Source: CAZAPG01 sp964486935
GTDB lineage: Bacteria > Chloroflexota > Anaerolineae > 4572-78 > J111
NCBI GenBank assembly: GCA_964486935.1
Contig: CAZAPG010000026.1
Span: 23,540 to 87,539, forward strand
Direction of reading: 5' to 3'
DNA: 64,000 nt
Part shown: positions 34,217 to 43,397 of the stretch, one piece after another
How the letters are laid out: each line of letters starts with the position of its first letter
Numbering within the stretch: the first letter of the stretch is position 1
Made by a program: the position numbers and the translations under genes
The notes under the pieces: generated by a model
The model's input: only the letters and a program-made list of their open reading frames with translations
Databases searched by the model: none
What the model was told of the DNA's origin: nothing

Positions 34217-35533
34217 GTGATCACTCTTCAAAAACTGCGCCCTACCGTCCTCCGCAATCTTTCGGCTGTGTCGCTGCACAAGGCGGTACAGGTAGCCGGG
34301 TTGGCGGCAACGGTGGCGCTGGTGCCGCGCCTGTTTGGGGCCGAGGATTATGGCCGCTTTGCGTTTGTACTGTCGCTGTCGTATCTGGTTCAAATGCTGG
34401 GCGATTTCGGCACGCTGGATGTGATGGGCCGTTTTGTGCCGGGGATGTCTCCGGTTGAGTCGGCCCGGCTGTACATGCGTCATCTGGCGTTTAAGCTGGC
34501 AGCCGGGGCGCTGTGCGGTGTGGTGGCGGTTGGCGCGGCGCTGGCGCTGGCCCAGTGGATGCGGCCGGACTGGGCCGTGCTGACCGGCCTGGGTGTGGCG
34601 CTGCACGTGGTGGCCTGGGCGCCCTTTCAATTTGCGCTGGGGTTGAAGCGGGTGGGCGCGTGGATGGCGGAGCAGGCGTGGCGGCAGTGGCTGTTGCTGG
34701 GGCTGCTGCTGGCGCTGTTGCCGCCGCTGGGGTTGACCGGCGCGCTGGTCGCTCTGCTGCTGATGGAGCTGATTTTCTGCCTGTTGGGGCTGTGGCTGGT
34801 GCGGGATTACTGGCGCCTGCCGGAGCTGCGCCTTGATTGGTCCTATCTGCGGCCGTTTGTGCGCTTTGGTTTTGGCTTTTTTCTGGCCAATCTGGCGGCG
34901 GTGGCGCTGTACCGTTCCGGCCCGCTGCTGGTGGAGGCTCTCACCGGCCAGTCGACCCAGACCGGCTATTTTAACCTGGCGCTTGGACTGTTTCTGCTGG
35001 CATATGTCACCGCCGGCCAGTTTGCCCAGAGCCTCATCCCCGACCTGAGCGCATTTTACAATCGCAACCAGGTTGACCAGATGTGGCTGTGGCTGGCGAA
35101 TTTTATGCGCTACGGCTGGCTGGTTGGCTGGGCGGGCGTGTTGGCGGTTTGGGCGACAGCCGGCTGGATCGCGCCGCTGGTCTTTGGCCCGGATTTTGCG
35201 CCGGCGGCTGCTGCGCTCAAATGGATTAGCCTGGGGCTGCCCCTCTCAGCGCTGCTGTGGGCGGCCAATGTAACCGCCACCGTCACCGGGCGAGGCCGGC
35301 TCAAGTTCGCCGCCTCGCTGGCGGCGCTGGCAATCTTCGGCGCGGCCGGGGGCTGGCTGATCCCGCTGCTGGGCGCCGCCGGGGCCTCGCTGGCGCTGGC
35401 GCTGGCCGTAACGGTGAATGTGGCCGCTTTGAGCCTCTACCTCCAGCCGGATTTTAAACTTAACGGCTGGTGGTTGGGCGGAACCGCGATTGCCGCAAGC
35501 GTGAGTCTATTGGCGCTAAACTGGATTACTTGA
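34217..35533 (+). CDS. Polysaccharide flippase (Wzx/MATE-like membrane protein)
   Basis: 438-aa integral membrane protein with about 12 predicted helices, N-terminus like oligosaccharide flippases (NLSAVSLHKAVQVAGLAATV, RLFGAEDYGRFAFVLSLSYL). It should move lipid-linked sugar units across the inner membrane. GTG start, ten bases after the MITE's right target duplication. This is the only transport protein of the glycan island in the window; no Wzy or Wzz homologue was recognised. Confidence 0.8.
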   Translation: MITLQKLRPTVLRNLSAVSLHKAVQVAGLAATVALVPRLFGAEDYGRFAFVLSLSYLVQMLGDFGTLDVMGRFVPGMSPVESARLYMRHLAFKLAAGALCGVVAVGAALALAQWMRPDWAVLTGLGVALHVVAWAPFQFALGLKRVGAWMAEQAWRQWLLLGLLLALLPPLGLTGALVALLLMELIFCLLGLWLVRDYWRLPELRLDWSYLRPFVRFGFGFFLANLAAVALYRSGPLLVEALTGQSTQTGYFNLALGLFLLAYVTAGQFAQSLIPDLSAFYNRNQVDQMWLWLANFMRYGWLVGWAGVLAVWATAGWIAPLVFGPDFAPAAAALKWISLGLPLSALLWAANVTATVTGRGRLKFAASLAALAIFGAAGGWLIPLLGAAGASLALALAVTVNVAALSLYLQPDFKLNGWWLGGTAIAASVSLLALNWIT

Positions 35534-35566
35534 ATTTGATTGACAAGCGGGGAAAAATACTGCCAT

Positions 35567-36733
35567 ATGGAAAAAAAGAAGAACGCAAAAATTTTTCTGG
35601 TTGACCAGCAAAAGAAGCTAAAACCGATGCGCGAAACCGAAGATCTTACCGAGAACGATTTGCAAACCTTTCTGGCCGATTATCCCGACCTGCTGCCGGG
35701 CGACCAGATTAACCCCGAAGCTCCGCGCCGCTGGCTGCTGGTGGCCCGCGAGATGGGCGTGCCGGACAAAGAAGATGGTTCTGGAAGGTGGAGCGCCGAC
35801 CATCTTTTTTTGGACCAGGATGGTATTCCTACGTTTGTAGAATGTAAACGATCTACCAATACTCAGATCCGGCGAGAAATAGTGGCGCAACTGTTAGAGT
35901 ATGCCGCCAACGGCACTCAGTATTGGCCGATTGATCGTCTGAGGCAGGTAGCCACGGAAACTGCCAAAGAGAAATACAGTTCGCTGGATGAAGCAATGAG
36001 CAATCTATTGGAGCTTATTGAGATAGATGAAGATGGTCAATCAAATGCAAATGACGTAAGACAGTCAAAAATTGAAAATTATTGGAAACTGGTTGAAGAT
36101 AACCTGAAAGCCGGACGGGTAAGATTACTCTTTGTTGCTGACCAGATTCCCGGCGAATTGCGTCGATTGGTAGAATTTCTCAATGAGAAGATGGATGGTA
36201 TTGAGGTGCTAGCAGTCGAAGTAAAACGATTTTCGGGAGACTCAGACCAAACCGTGTTGGTACCCAGGGTAATCGGCGTAACGGAAACCACTCGCGGGAA
36301 AAGCGAGCCAAAAGACAAGAAACCTGTACTTACCCGCGAAACCTTTTTGGCCAGTAGTCCAATTGAAGCTAAAGATTTCTTTAACCAAGTATTGGATAAG
36401 GCTGAGAAAAAAGGCCACATAATAGAATGGGGAACAGCTTTCTTTTGGGTTAGAGTAATACTTAAATCTGGAAAAATAGCTGCATTTGCTTATTGCACGC
36501 CGGGTGATAGAGGTTTTCCAATTCAATTTCAGTTTTATTTTGCTCAACTTCGTTTAGATAAAAAAGAAGCCTTAAAATTACGTGAGGATTTGATGGCTTT
36601 TAAGGTTTTCAAAGAGTCCTCTAGTGGAAAAACTCTAAAAGCCTATTTGAATGATGCTGAAACCTTATCCAAATTGCCGGAAGTCTACGATTTCATCCTT
36701 GAAAAAATTGATGAAATCAAAGAAAAATATTAA
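35567..36733 (+). CDS. Putative PD-(D/E)XK nuclease-like protein
   Basis: About 388 aa, cytoplasmic. Residues about 75-110 read WSADHLFLDQDGIPTFVECK, then RREIVAQLLEYAANG: an Asp followed by ExK, the PD-(D/E)XK core, as in NucS/DUF91-type proteins. The remainder is unrecognised. ATG 35567 (reading MEKKKNAKIF) is preferred to a TTG at 35540. Codon use changes sharply within the gene: the first ~70 codons are GC-rich like the neighbours, the rest is AT-rich, suggesting a transferred or chimeric gene. A defence or DNA-repair role is possible but unsupported by the neighbours. Confidence 0.6.
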   Translation: MEKKKNAKIFLVDQQKKLKPMRETEDLTENDLQTFLADYPDLLPGDQINPEAPRRWLLVAREMGVPDKEDGSGRWSADHLFLDQDGIPTFVECKRSTNTQIRREIVAQLLEYAANGTQYWPIDRLRQVATETAKEKYSSLDEAMSNLLELIEIDEDGQSNANDVRQSKIENYWKLVEDNLKAGRVRLLFVADQIPGELRRLVEFLNEKMDGIEVLAVEVKRFSGDSDQTVLVPRVIGVTETTRGKSEPKDKKPVLTRETFLASSPIEAKDFFNQVLDKAEKKGHIIEWGTAFFWVRVILKSGKIAAFAYCTPGDRGFPIQFQFYFAQLRLDKKEALKLREDLMAFKVFKESSSGKTLKAYLNDAETLSKLPEVYDFILEKIDEIKEKY

Positions 36734-36816
36734 CCTGATTTCAGAAGTCGAATCGCTGACCGGCTGAATGGTGCTGAGTCACCCGCTTTTTTCAGCGCTG
36801 TCAGCGTTTCAACCCG

Positions 36817-37710
36817 GTGACAGTAGCACCAATGCCAGACCGCCAGACACAAACAGCCACAACAAACAGGCCATTCCCCCCTCTCCCAGCCGCCATTGCC
36901 GCTGCCCTGGCCCACATTCACGCCGGGCCGTTTATTTACGGGCCGGAGGTGACGTACGAGCGGCTGGAGCAGGCTCCGCTGCCGAGGCCGCGCCAAACGT
37001 TTGAATTGGATGAGTTCTGGCTGGCCAAATATCCGGTCACGTACCGGGAGTGGAAGCAGTTTCTGGATGAGAGCGGCTACCGGTGGCCGGGCAACTGGTA
37101 CACCATCCGGCGGGGCTGGCGCGGCTGGCTGCGCAGGTTCGGCGTCTGTGCGGACTACCCGCCGGAGATGGCCGCCTACCCAATGGTCGATGTCAGCCTG
37201 GCCGACGCGCTGGCCTATTGCGACTGGCTGTCGGAAAAATGGGGCGTCGCCTGCACCCTGCCCACCGAGTTTCAATGGGAAAAGGCCGCGCGCGGTATCG
37301 ATGGCCGCACCTTTCCCTGGGGCGAAGAATATCCCCGGCCCGAGTTGGCGCACCTGCGGGCAACGCACACGCTGGGGCTGGATTACTATTTTTATAACCT
37401 GTTGGTCCGGCCCCAACAAGAGCTGGCCCGCAGCGGCTGGTACTGGCGCAGCGGCGCGCCGCTGCCGGTGGGCAGTATCCCGCAAAACGTGTCGCCCTGG
37501 GGTTGTTATGACATGGCCGGCAATATCTGGGAGTGGACCACCAGCCTGTACAATCCCGAACTGCCGGATTTCCACGTGGTCAAGGGGGGGTCGTGGGGCT
37601 ACAGCCCGCAGCACACCGCCTGCAACTGTCGCAGCGCTTGCAGCGTTACCATTCCCAGTGTACAGTATCGGGCGCAGGGAACAGGGTTTAGAATAGCGAT
37701 TAACAATTAG
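36817..37710 (+). CDS. FGE/sulfatase-modifying-factor fold protein, probably not a true FGE
   Basis: 297 aa with the FGE-sulfatase fold: FWLAKYPVTYREWKQFLDES, MVDVSLADALAYCDWLS, LPTEFQWEKAARG, WGCYDMAGNIWEWTTSLY and the terminal GTGFRIA. In formylglycine-generating enzymes two cysteines four residues apart bind copper. Here ACNCRSACSV aligns so that the second is present but the first position is Pro, so oxygenase activity is doubtful. Domains of this fold also serve as sugar- or protein-binding modules and iron enzymes. GTG 36817 or ATG 36832 could be the start. The last codons and the stop lie inside a heptamer repeat. Confidence 0.72.
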   Translation: MTVAPMPDRQTQTATTNRPFPPLPAAIAAALAHIHAGPFIYGPEVTYERLEQAPLPRPRQTFELDEFWLAKYPVTYREWKQFLDESGYRWPGNWYTIRRGWRGWLRRFGVCADYPPEMAAYPMVDVSLADALAYCDWLSEKWGVACTLPTEFQWEKAARGIDGRTFPWGEEYPRPELAHLRATHTLGLDYYFYNLLVRPQQELARSGWYWRSGAPLPVGSIPQNVSPWGCYDMAGNIWEWTTSLYNPELPDFHVVKGGSWGYSPQHTACNCRSACSVTIPSVQYRAQGTGFRIAINN

Positions 37711-37766
37711 CAATGAGTAATGAGTAAAAAATTTTGTTCATTGTTCATCGTTAATTGATCATTGAC
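37704..37766. repeat. Heptamer-unit repeat at the end of the FGE-like gene
   Basis: Units CAATTAG CAATGAG TAATGAG on the left and TTCATTG TTCATCG TTAATTG ATCATTG on the right. The two sides are roughly complementary. The stop codon of the preceding gene is part of the left half. Confidence 0.65.
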
Positions 37767-37782
37767 AGCAAGGGGGTCTTTT

Positions 37783-39282
37783 ATGAGCGATGTAATTTTA
37801 ATCAACTTCCGTAATGAGCGTGATATGTACCCGCCGTTTGGCATCATGTACGTGGCCGACGCCCTGATGCAGCAGGGGCTATCGGTGGAACTGTGGCACG
37901 AAACCGAGGAAGGGCTGGAGGCGTTTGTGCAACATGTGGAGCGCGAACGCCCGCTGTGGGTCGGCTTCAGCACCATTACCGGGCCGCAACTGGCCCCCAC
38001 CATCGAGGCCACCAAACGGGTTCACGCTATGGGCATCCCCACGGTGTGGGGCGGCGTGCACGCCACCATTATGCCCAAAGAGGTGCTTAAAGAAAGCTAT
38101 GTGGATTTTGTGGTGGTCAATGAAGGGGAAGTGACCGCCCAGGAATTTACCCATCAGTTGCAAAGCGGGCAGGATTGGGCCAAAGTGATGGGGCTGGCCT
38201 GGAAAGACAAAAACAACCGGCCTGTGGTCAATATGGAGCGCCCCTTCATTCAAAATCTGGATGACTTTTATCCCCGCTGGGAACTGCTGCCCGATGTGGA
38301 AGCCTATCTGCTGCAATCCGGCCCTTACGACCGGGCCATTCCTGTCTACATCAGCCGGGGCTGCCCCTTCCGCTGCGGCTTTTGCTATAACGAGGTGGTG
38401 ATGAAACGAACCTGGCGGCAGCACAGCAACGAGTTCATCATCAACCAGATTGAGTGGCTCAAGCAGCATCACGGCATCAACGCGGTGGATTACGCCGATG
38501 ATTATCTCTTTGGCCGGCCCCGTCCGATGAAGCGGCTGGTGGAAGAGGTTAACATGCCCTGGAGCGGGCAGGTGCGGGTGCAGTTACTCAAACCGGAGTT
38601 TGTGCAGTGGATGAACCAGACCGGCTGCCAGTGGGTCAACATTGGGGCTGAAAGCGGCAGCCAAAAAGTGCTCGACTCGATGAATAAGGACCAGAAAGCC
38701 GAAATGATCGAGTGGGGCGTGCGCAACCTGGCCGAATACGCGCCGCATATCGAAGCCAATCTCAGCTTTATTTTTGGCCTGCCCGCCGAAGATGAGCGGG
38801 AGCGACAGATCACCATCGAACTGATTGACCGGCTGTGCCAGATTAACAAAAACGCCCGCTGCTCCATCTGCATCTACATGCCCTACCCCGGCACGCCGCT
38901 GTGGGAGGATGCGCTGGAGCGGGGCTACACCCCTCCCGATAACCAGGAAGGCTGGGCGCAGTTTGACCTGAATCGCGGCAACACCCCCTGGGTTTCCGAG
39001 GCCGAAGCCAGCGCCATGTCTGATATCAGTAATATTTTGTACGTGGGCCGCAGCCAGGGCCACTGGGTGCTGTCGCCCTATTACAGCCTGTTGCGCTGGC
39101 GCTGGCTGAACCAGAAGTTTGGATTTTACTGGGAAGGGCGGCTCAAACGGGCCGGCGCGGAGGTGATGGAAAACGTGGGGCCGCTGCGCGCGCTGAAAAA
39201 TAAATACGGTCACAAACTGGTGAAATACAACGCCAATACCCACAAACACCGGGTTGAAACCCACATGCCCGCGGCGGGGTAA
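37783..39282 (+). CDS. B12-binding-domain radical SAM protein
   Basis: 499 aa. Residues about 1-150 form a cobalamin-binding-like Rossmann domain (PPFGIMYVADALMQQGLSVE, then VGFSTITGPQL). Residues about 185-205 contain the radical SAM cluster motif CPFRCGFC (CX3CX2C) in YISRGCPFRCGFCYNEVV. ESGSQKVLDSM and NLSFIFGLPAED are further strands of the SAM barrel. This class (COG1032) methylates unactivated carbons or rearranges substrates; the substrate is unknown. ATG 37783 follows AAGGGGG; an in-frame upstream ATG lacks a ribosome site. Confidence 0.87.
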   Translation: MSDVILINFRNERDMYPPFGIMYVADALMQQGLSVELWHETEEGLEAFVQHVERERPLWVGFSTITGPQLAPTIEATKRVHAMGIPTVWGGVHATIMPKEVLKESYVDFVVVNEGEVTAQEFTHQLQSGQDWAKVMGLAWKDKNNRPVVNMERPFIQNLDDFYPRWELLPDVEAYLLQSGPYDRAIPVYISRGCPFRCGFCYNEVVMKRTWRQHSNEFIINQIEWLKQHHGINAVDYADDYLFGRPRPMKRLVEEVNMPWSGQVRVQLLKPEFVQWMNQTGCQWVNIGAESGSQKVLDSMNKDQKAEMIEWGVRNLAEYAPHIEANLSFIFGLPAEDERERQITIELIDRLCQINKNARCSICIYMPYPGTPLWEDALERGYTPPDNQEGWAQFDLNRGNTPWVSEAEASAMSDISNILYVGRSQGHWVLSPYYSLLRWRWLNQKFGFYWEGRLKRAGAEVMENVGPLRALKNKYGHKLVKYNANTHKHRVETHMPAAG

Positions 39283-39305
39283 ACTATTACGGTCGATAAC
39301 CAACG

Positions 39306-40163
39306 ATGACAAAAACCAGAGAAGAACTCATAAAAGAATTAACATCAAGCCACAAGCAGGTGAGCGTTTTGCTGGAGTCTGTGGCGCACGACCAGGACTG
39401 GCGACCCGGCCCGGATGAATGGCCGTTTCGCTACCTGGGGGCGCATCTGGCTGCCGCGGAAAAAGAGTGTTTTTTAGAGCGGGTGCGGCGCGTGATGGCC
39501 GAGGAGAATCCGCGGTTTGAGTATTACCACAACAACGACCGGGATTTCAGCCAGCAGCACCTGCGCGACTCGCTGCAGGTGTGGGCGCTGGCCCGGCGAG
39601 GGTTGCTTAATTTTGTGCGGGATTTGCCGCCGGAGAAACTTTCACGGTACGGCACCCACGTTAACTACGGCAGGCTGACCATTCTTGACCTGCTGCAATT
39701 GATGCTGGACCACGATTTGGGGCATTTGAACGAATTGCGACAGGCGGTTGTAACCCGGTTGGGCCAATACTGCCGGCAGGAAGTGGCCGACATCTACCGG
39801 CTGTTTCAGGATTGGTTCAACGGCGATGTGCCCAACACCGGCGACATTCTGGCCCGCTTTGCCCAACCCCTGGCCGAAAACTTTACCATTATCGGCGCCA
39901 ATGGCGAGGTGGTAGAGCGCGCCGCGTTTCTCTCCTGGCTGGGCAGTGTCCACGGCGCCCGCAGCGGCTTCAAGGCCTGGACCGATGATTTTCAGCTGCG
40001 GCAGCACACCGGCGGGGTGGCCATTGCCACCTACCAGGAGTGGCAGCAATTTGCCGATGGCGCCACCACCACCCGCGTCAGCAGCCTGGTGTTCAGGGAA
40101 AAAGCCGGCACCCCCAACAATGTCGAGTGGTTGCACATGCACGAAAGCTGGCTGAAAAAATGA
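39306..40163 (+). CDS. DinB-like four-helix protein with C-terminal NTF2-like domain
   Basis: 285 aa. Residues about 1-155 match the DinB/DfsB four-helix bundle, with metal-type histidines in LGAHLAAAE and LDHDLGHLNEL. Residues about 165-285 look like a SnoaL/DUF4440 cone fold (FTIIGANGEVVERAAFLSWL, VEWLHMHESWLKK). DinB-like enzymes often transfer thiols, and the NTF2-like domain binds small molecules; this pairing is uncommon and no substrate can be named. It starts 23 nt after the radical SAM gene, so it is likely cotranscribed. Confidence 0.7.
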   Translation: MTKTREELIKELTSSHKQVSVLLESVAHDQDWRPGPDEWPFRYLGAHLAAAEKECFLERVRRVMAEENPRFEYYHNNDRDFSQQHLRDSLQVWALARRGLLNFVRDLPPEKLSRYGTHVNYGRLTILDLLQLMLDHDLGHLNELRQAVVTRLGQYCRQEVADIYRLFQDWFNGDVPNTGDILARFAQPLAENFTIIGANGEVVERAAFLSWLGSVHGARSGFKAWTDDFQLRQHTGGVAIATYQEWQQFADGATTTRVSSLVFREKAGTPNNVEWLHMHESWLKK

Positions 40164-40188
40164 AAACCCGGCGTGAAATCTCCGCTCT

Positions 40189-41787
40189 TTATGCTTCCGC
40201 CTGTAAAATCTCCATCGCCGCGTTGCGGCCGTTCATGGCAATCACGCTGCCGCCGGGGTGGGTGCAGGCTCCGCACAAAAAGACGCCCGGCATCGGCGTG
40301 CGGGCCGCAAGGCGATTGTCCCACATGTAGTCGGGCAGACATTCCCCCTGAAAAATGTGGCCGCCGGTTAAGCCCACTTTTTTCTCCACATCGGGCGGGC
40401 CAAGAACCTCTACTTCAACCGCCGCCTGGGGCAAGTTGCTGCAAAAGCGGCCAATAGAGTTAAGAACTACCTGCCCTACCTCTTTCCGGCGCGAGTCCCA
40501 ATCGCCTTCGTTGAAGGTGTGGGGGACATATTGGGAAAAGACGCTCATCACGTGCCGGCCCGCCGGCGCTACGCTGGAATCGTAGGCGCTTTGCAAATAA
40601 ATTTCTGTCCAGACGCGGGGCGGCAGGTCGCCCTTTTGGGCGGTGGCAAAACAGCTTTGCCACTCGGCTTTGCTAAGTGGGGTGTTGATGGTAGCCAGGT
40701 GATGCGGCTGGTTGAGGCCGGGGCGGGCGATAAAGTTGGGCAGTTCGGTCAGAGCGGCATTCACTTTAACCACGTGGCTTTTCATCGGAATCCGCTCGAC
40801 CTGCGCCCGCCAGCCGGAGTCGGCGGCATCGCCCAGCAGCCGCAGCGTCACCTGTGGGTCGGCATTAGAAACTACAACCGGCGCGTGAATGCGCTCGCCG
40901 CCGGCCAGTTCGACCCCCTCGCCGGGCAGTATTTTGGCAACCGGCACCCCGGTGGCAACCGTAACGCCGGCCTCGCGGGCAATGTCGCACAAAATAAAAG
41001 AGACCATCCCCATGCCGCCTTTGACGTATCCCCACGCCCCCAGCAGCCCATCGAGCCGCCCGCAGAAATGGTGGAAGTAGATAGAGGCCGTGCCTTTATC
41101 AAACGGGCTGGCGTTGGTGCCAATGACGCCCTGGCCCATGTAAACCAGTTGCATGCGTTCGTCCTTGAGGTAGCGTTCCAGCAGTTCCGCCATCGACCAT
41201 TCAAAGAGCAGGCCAAGGGCTTCTTCATCGCCGTTGACGCGCTCTTCTATTTGCTGGCGGCTGGGCGCCGGGCCAATCCACATATCGCGCTCATCCGGCG
41301 GGCGAATGGCGTCGATGACGCGGACCATAAAATTGTGCAGTTTGCGCCAGCCTGGCAGGTCGCCGGGGGCAAAACGCTTGATTTCCGCTTCGGCGCGGCT
41401 TTCATCGTCCCAAAGCTGCACGCTGCTGCCGTCGTCAAAAGGCACAAACAGGCCGCCGGAAGCGGGAGTCCATTCAAAGCCGTGTTCTTTTAACTTTAGC
41501 TCTTTGACTACCAGCGGGTGCAGCAGGCCCACTACATAGGCGCAGGGCGAAACGCGATAGCCGGGCCAGGTTTCTTCCAGGGTGCAGGCGCCGCCGATGC
41601 GGTCGCGGGCTTCCAGTACCAGCACGCGCTTGCCGGCCCGGGCTAAATACGCGGCGCAGGTAAGGCCGTTGTGGCCGCCGCCGACAATAATCGCGTCCCA
41701 AGTTTTTGCGGCCAGCGTTTTGATGGGGGCCGGCAGCCCCAGCTTGCCGAGCGTGTCGGCGGTTTTAGAAGAGGGTTTTGTTGTCAT
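40189..41787 (-). CDS. Phytoene-dehydrogenase-like FAD oxidoreductase
   Basis: 532-aa NAD(P)/FAD-dependent oxidoreductase of the COG1233 type. The dinucleotide-binding motif is IIVGGGHNGLTCAAYLARAG, followed by VLVLEARDRIGGACTLEE. The C-terminal FAD contact is GVFLCGACTHPGGSVIAMNG. Relatives include carotenoid desaturases and amine oxidases, but many act on unknown substrates. It is a divergent paralogue of the pair at 55272-58450. It follows the GNAT-nitrilase gene on the same strand and converges on the DinB-like gene with only 25 nt between stops. Confidence 0.85.
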   Translation of the reverse strand: MTTKPSSKTADTLGKLGLPAPIKTLAAKTWDAIIVGGGHNGLTCAAYLARAGKRVLVLEARDRIGGACTLEETWPGYRVSPCAYVVGLLHPLVVKELKLKEHGFEWTPASGGLFVPFDDGSSVQLWDDESRAEAEIKRFAPGDLPGWRKLHNFMVRVIDAIRPPDERDMWIGPAPSRQQIEERVNGDEEALGLLFEWSMAELLERYLKDERMQLVYMGQGVIGTNASPFDKGTASIYFHHFCGRLDGLLGAWGYVKGGMGMVSFILCDIAREAGVTVATGVPVAKILPGEGVELAGGERIHAPVVVSNADPQVTLRLLGDAADSGWRAQVERIPMKSHVVKVNAALTELPNFIARPGLNQPHHLATINTPLSKAEWQSCFATAQKGDLPPRVWTEIYLQSAYDSSVAPAGRHVMSVFSQYVPHTFNEGDWDSRRKEVGQVVLNSIGRFCSNLPQAAVEVEVLGPPDVEKKVGLTGGHIFQGECLPDYMWDNRLAARTPMPGVFLCGACTHPGGSVIAMNGRNAAMEILQAEA

Positions 41788-41821
41788 TAATGGCTCCAGG
41801 TAATATTATTTTTGGGTTAGA

Positions 41822-43393
41822 TTATTCCACGTTGATGCGCTGAATAGGAATTTTGGTCCGTAACTCGTACAGGTCGGGCCGGCGGTCGTGCAGGGGGCGG
41901 GTGTTGCCCAACTCTCGATGCTGGGCCAGGCTGTTCAGGTCCAAATCGGTAATAACGACGGTTTCAACGTTGGGTTCGGCTTCGCCGGCAATGGCGTTGA
42001 CCGGGAACTCGAAGTCGCTGGGGGTGAAGACGGCGCTTTGGGCGTAGTTGAGCAGGTAGGTGCGGTTGGGCAGATTGCCCGCGTTGCCGGAGATGACCAC
42101 GTAAATAGAGTTTTCCACGGCGCGGGCCTGGGCGGTAAAGCGAACGCGATTGTACGCTTTACGCTCATCGGTGCTGAAGGGCACAAAAATCACCTCTACG
42201 CCGGCCAGGGTCAGCAGCCGGGCAATTTCTGGAAACTCAATATCGTAGCAAATCTGGATGGCGACGCGTCCCAGCGGGGTTTCGAAAATTTTTAGCCCCT
42301 CGCCGGGCCTGATATCCCACACTGCCCGCTCGCTGGGGGTAATGTGCAGTTTATCCTGGGTGTAAACCTGACCGCCGGGGGTAAAGAAATGGGCCGAGTT
42401 ATAAAACTTTCCATCGCGGCAAACAGGGTGCGACCCGCCGATGATATAGAGGTTGTGTCGGCTGGCCATACGGGTAAACATTTCAACGTAGCGGTCTGCC
42501 AGCCCGGCTAATTCTCGCACTGCCTGGCGGGGGTCCCACTCAAGCGGCATCGTGCTGAATAGTTGCGCGGTGAAAAATTCGGGAAATACCAAAAAATGGC
42601 AGTGATAGGTGTCGGCGGTATCGACAAAAAATTGAACGGTTCGCTCAAACTCATCCCAGGATTGAATGCGTCGCATCAGATATTGGGCGGCGCCTACCCG
42701 CATTTTGCGTACGGGCCGCCGGATGGGGGCCGCCGCAATTTTGCGCTTTTCCGGCTTGTAATCGGGGTTGGGCATTTCTAAAAAGGTGCTGTAATTGAGG
42801 CTGGCGTCATCCCACACAAAATCCAGCATGACCCGTTTAACCTGATACCCGGCCCGCAAATGCATACTCAGGGCCGGGTCTTTAAGTTTGCCCAGCCTGA
42901 CCAGCTCCACATACTCCTGGGCGGTAATTTTGCCGGCGTACTCGTTGTAGCCGGGGATGCGCCCGTAAGCCGCCATCCGGCGCAGATTATAGCGTTTGAG
43001 CAATTTTTTGCGGCGTTTGTAAAGCTGCCGGGAAATTCCCTTACCCCGATACTTTGGATGCACGGCAATATCAGCGCCGTACAGGGTATCGCCGCTGGGG
43101 GTGTGGGTGCTGAAGGTTCCGGCCCCGGTAATCTCCGGGTAGGTGTACCAATGCGGGTCGTCATCATCCAGTTGCACAATCAGCGAGGTGGCATAGCCGA
43201 CCACCTTCCCATCGAGTTCGGCTAAAAATTGCCCCTCTGGAAAGGCAGCGTACTGCATCTGGTAAGCGCGTTCGGTGTAGTGACCGCCATCTTCGGGATA
43301 GTCGGGGTAGGCGGCTTTGTGACACGCTACCACAACGGCAATATCTTCGGGCTGCCAGCGGCGCACTTTGATTGATTTTGTTTGTTTTGACAT
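41822..43393 (-). CDS. GNAT acetyltransferase fused to carbon-nitrogen hydrolase
   Basis: 523-aa bifunctional protein. Residues about 8-200 form a GNAT domain (ADIAVHPKYRGKGISRQLYK is the acetyl-CoA loop). Residues about 230-505 form a nitrilase-superfamily domain with the Glu-Lys-Cys triad readable in FPEFFTAQ, QDKLHIT and IQICYDIEF. Nitrilase domains cleave amides or nitriles. The start is the ATG at 43393, set by the leader ATTTTCAGAGGAG; an in-frame extension to 43567 has no ribosome site and no family-like sequence. It follows the second peptide-type ABC set, suggesting it acts on an imported amide. Confidence 0.88.
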   Translation of the reverse strand: MSKQTKSIKVRRWQPEDIAVVVACHKAAYPDYPEDGGHYTERAYQMQYAAFPEGQFLAELDGKVVGYATSLIVQLDDDDPHWYTYPEITGAGTFSTHTPSGDTLYGADIAVHPKYRGKGISRQLYKRRKKLLKRYNLRRMAAYGRIPGYNEYAGKITAQEYVELVRLGKLKDPALSMHLRAGYQVKRVMLDFVWDDASLNYSTFLEMPNPDYKPEKRKIAAAPIRRPVRKMRVGAAQYLMRRIQSWDEFERTVQFFVDTADTYHCHFLVFPEFFTAQLFSTMPLEWDPRQAVRELAGLADRYVEMFTRMASRHNLYIIGGSHPVCRDGKFYNSAHFFTPGGQVYTQDKLHITPSERAVWDIRPGEGLKIFETPLGRVAIQICYDIEFPEIARLLTLAGVEVIFVPFSTDERKAYNRVRFTAQARAVENSIYVVISGNAGNLPNRTYLLNYAQSAVFTPSDFEFPVNAIAGEAEPNVETVVITDLDLNSLAQHRELGNTRPLHDRRPDLYELRTKIPIQRINVE

Positions 43394-43397
43394 AAAA

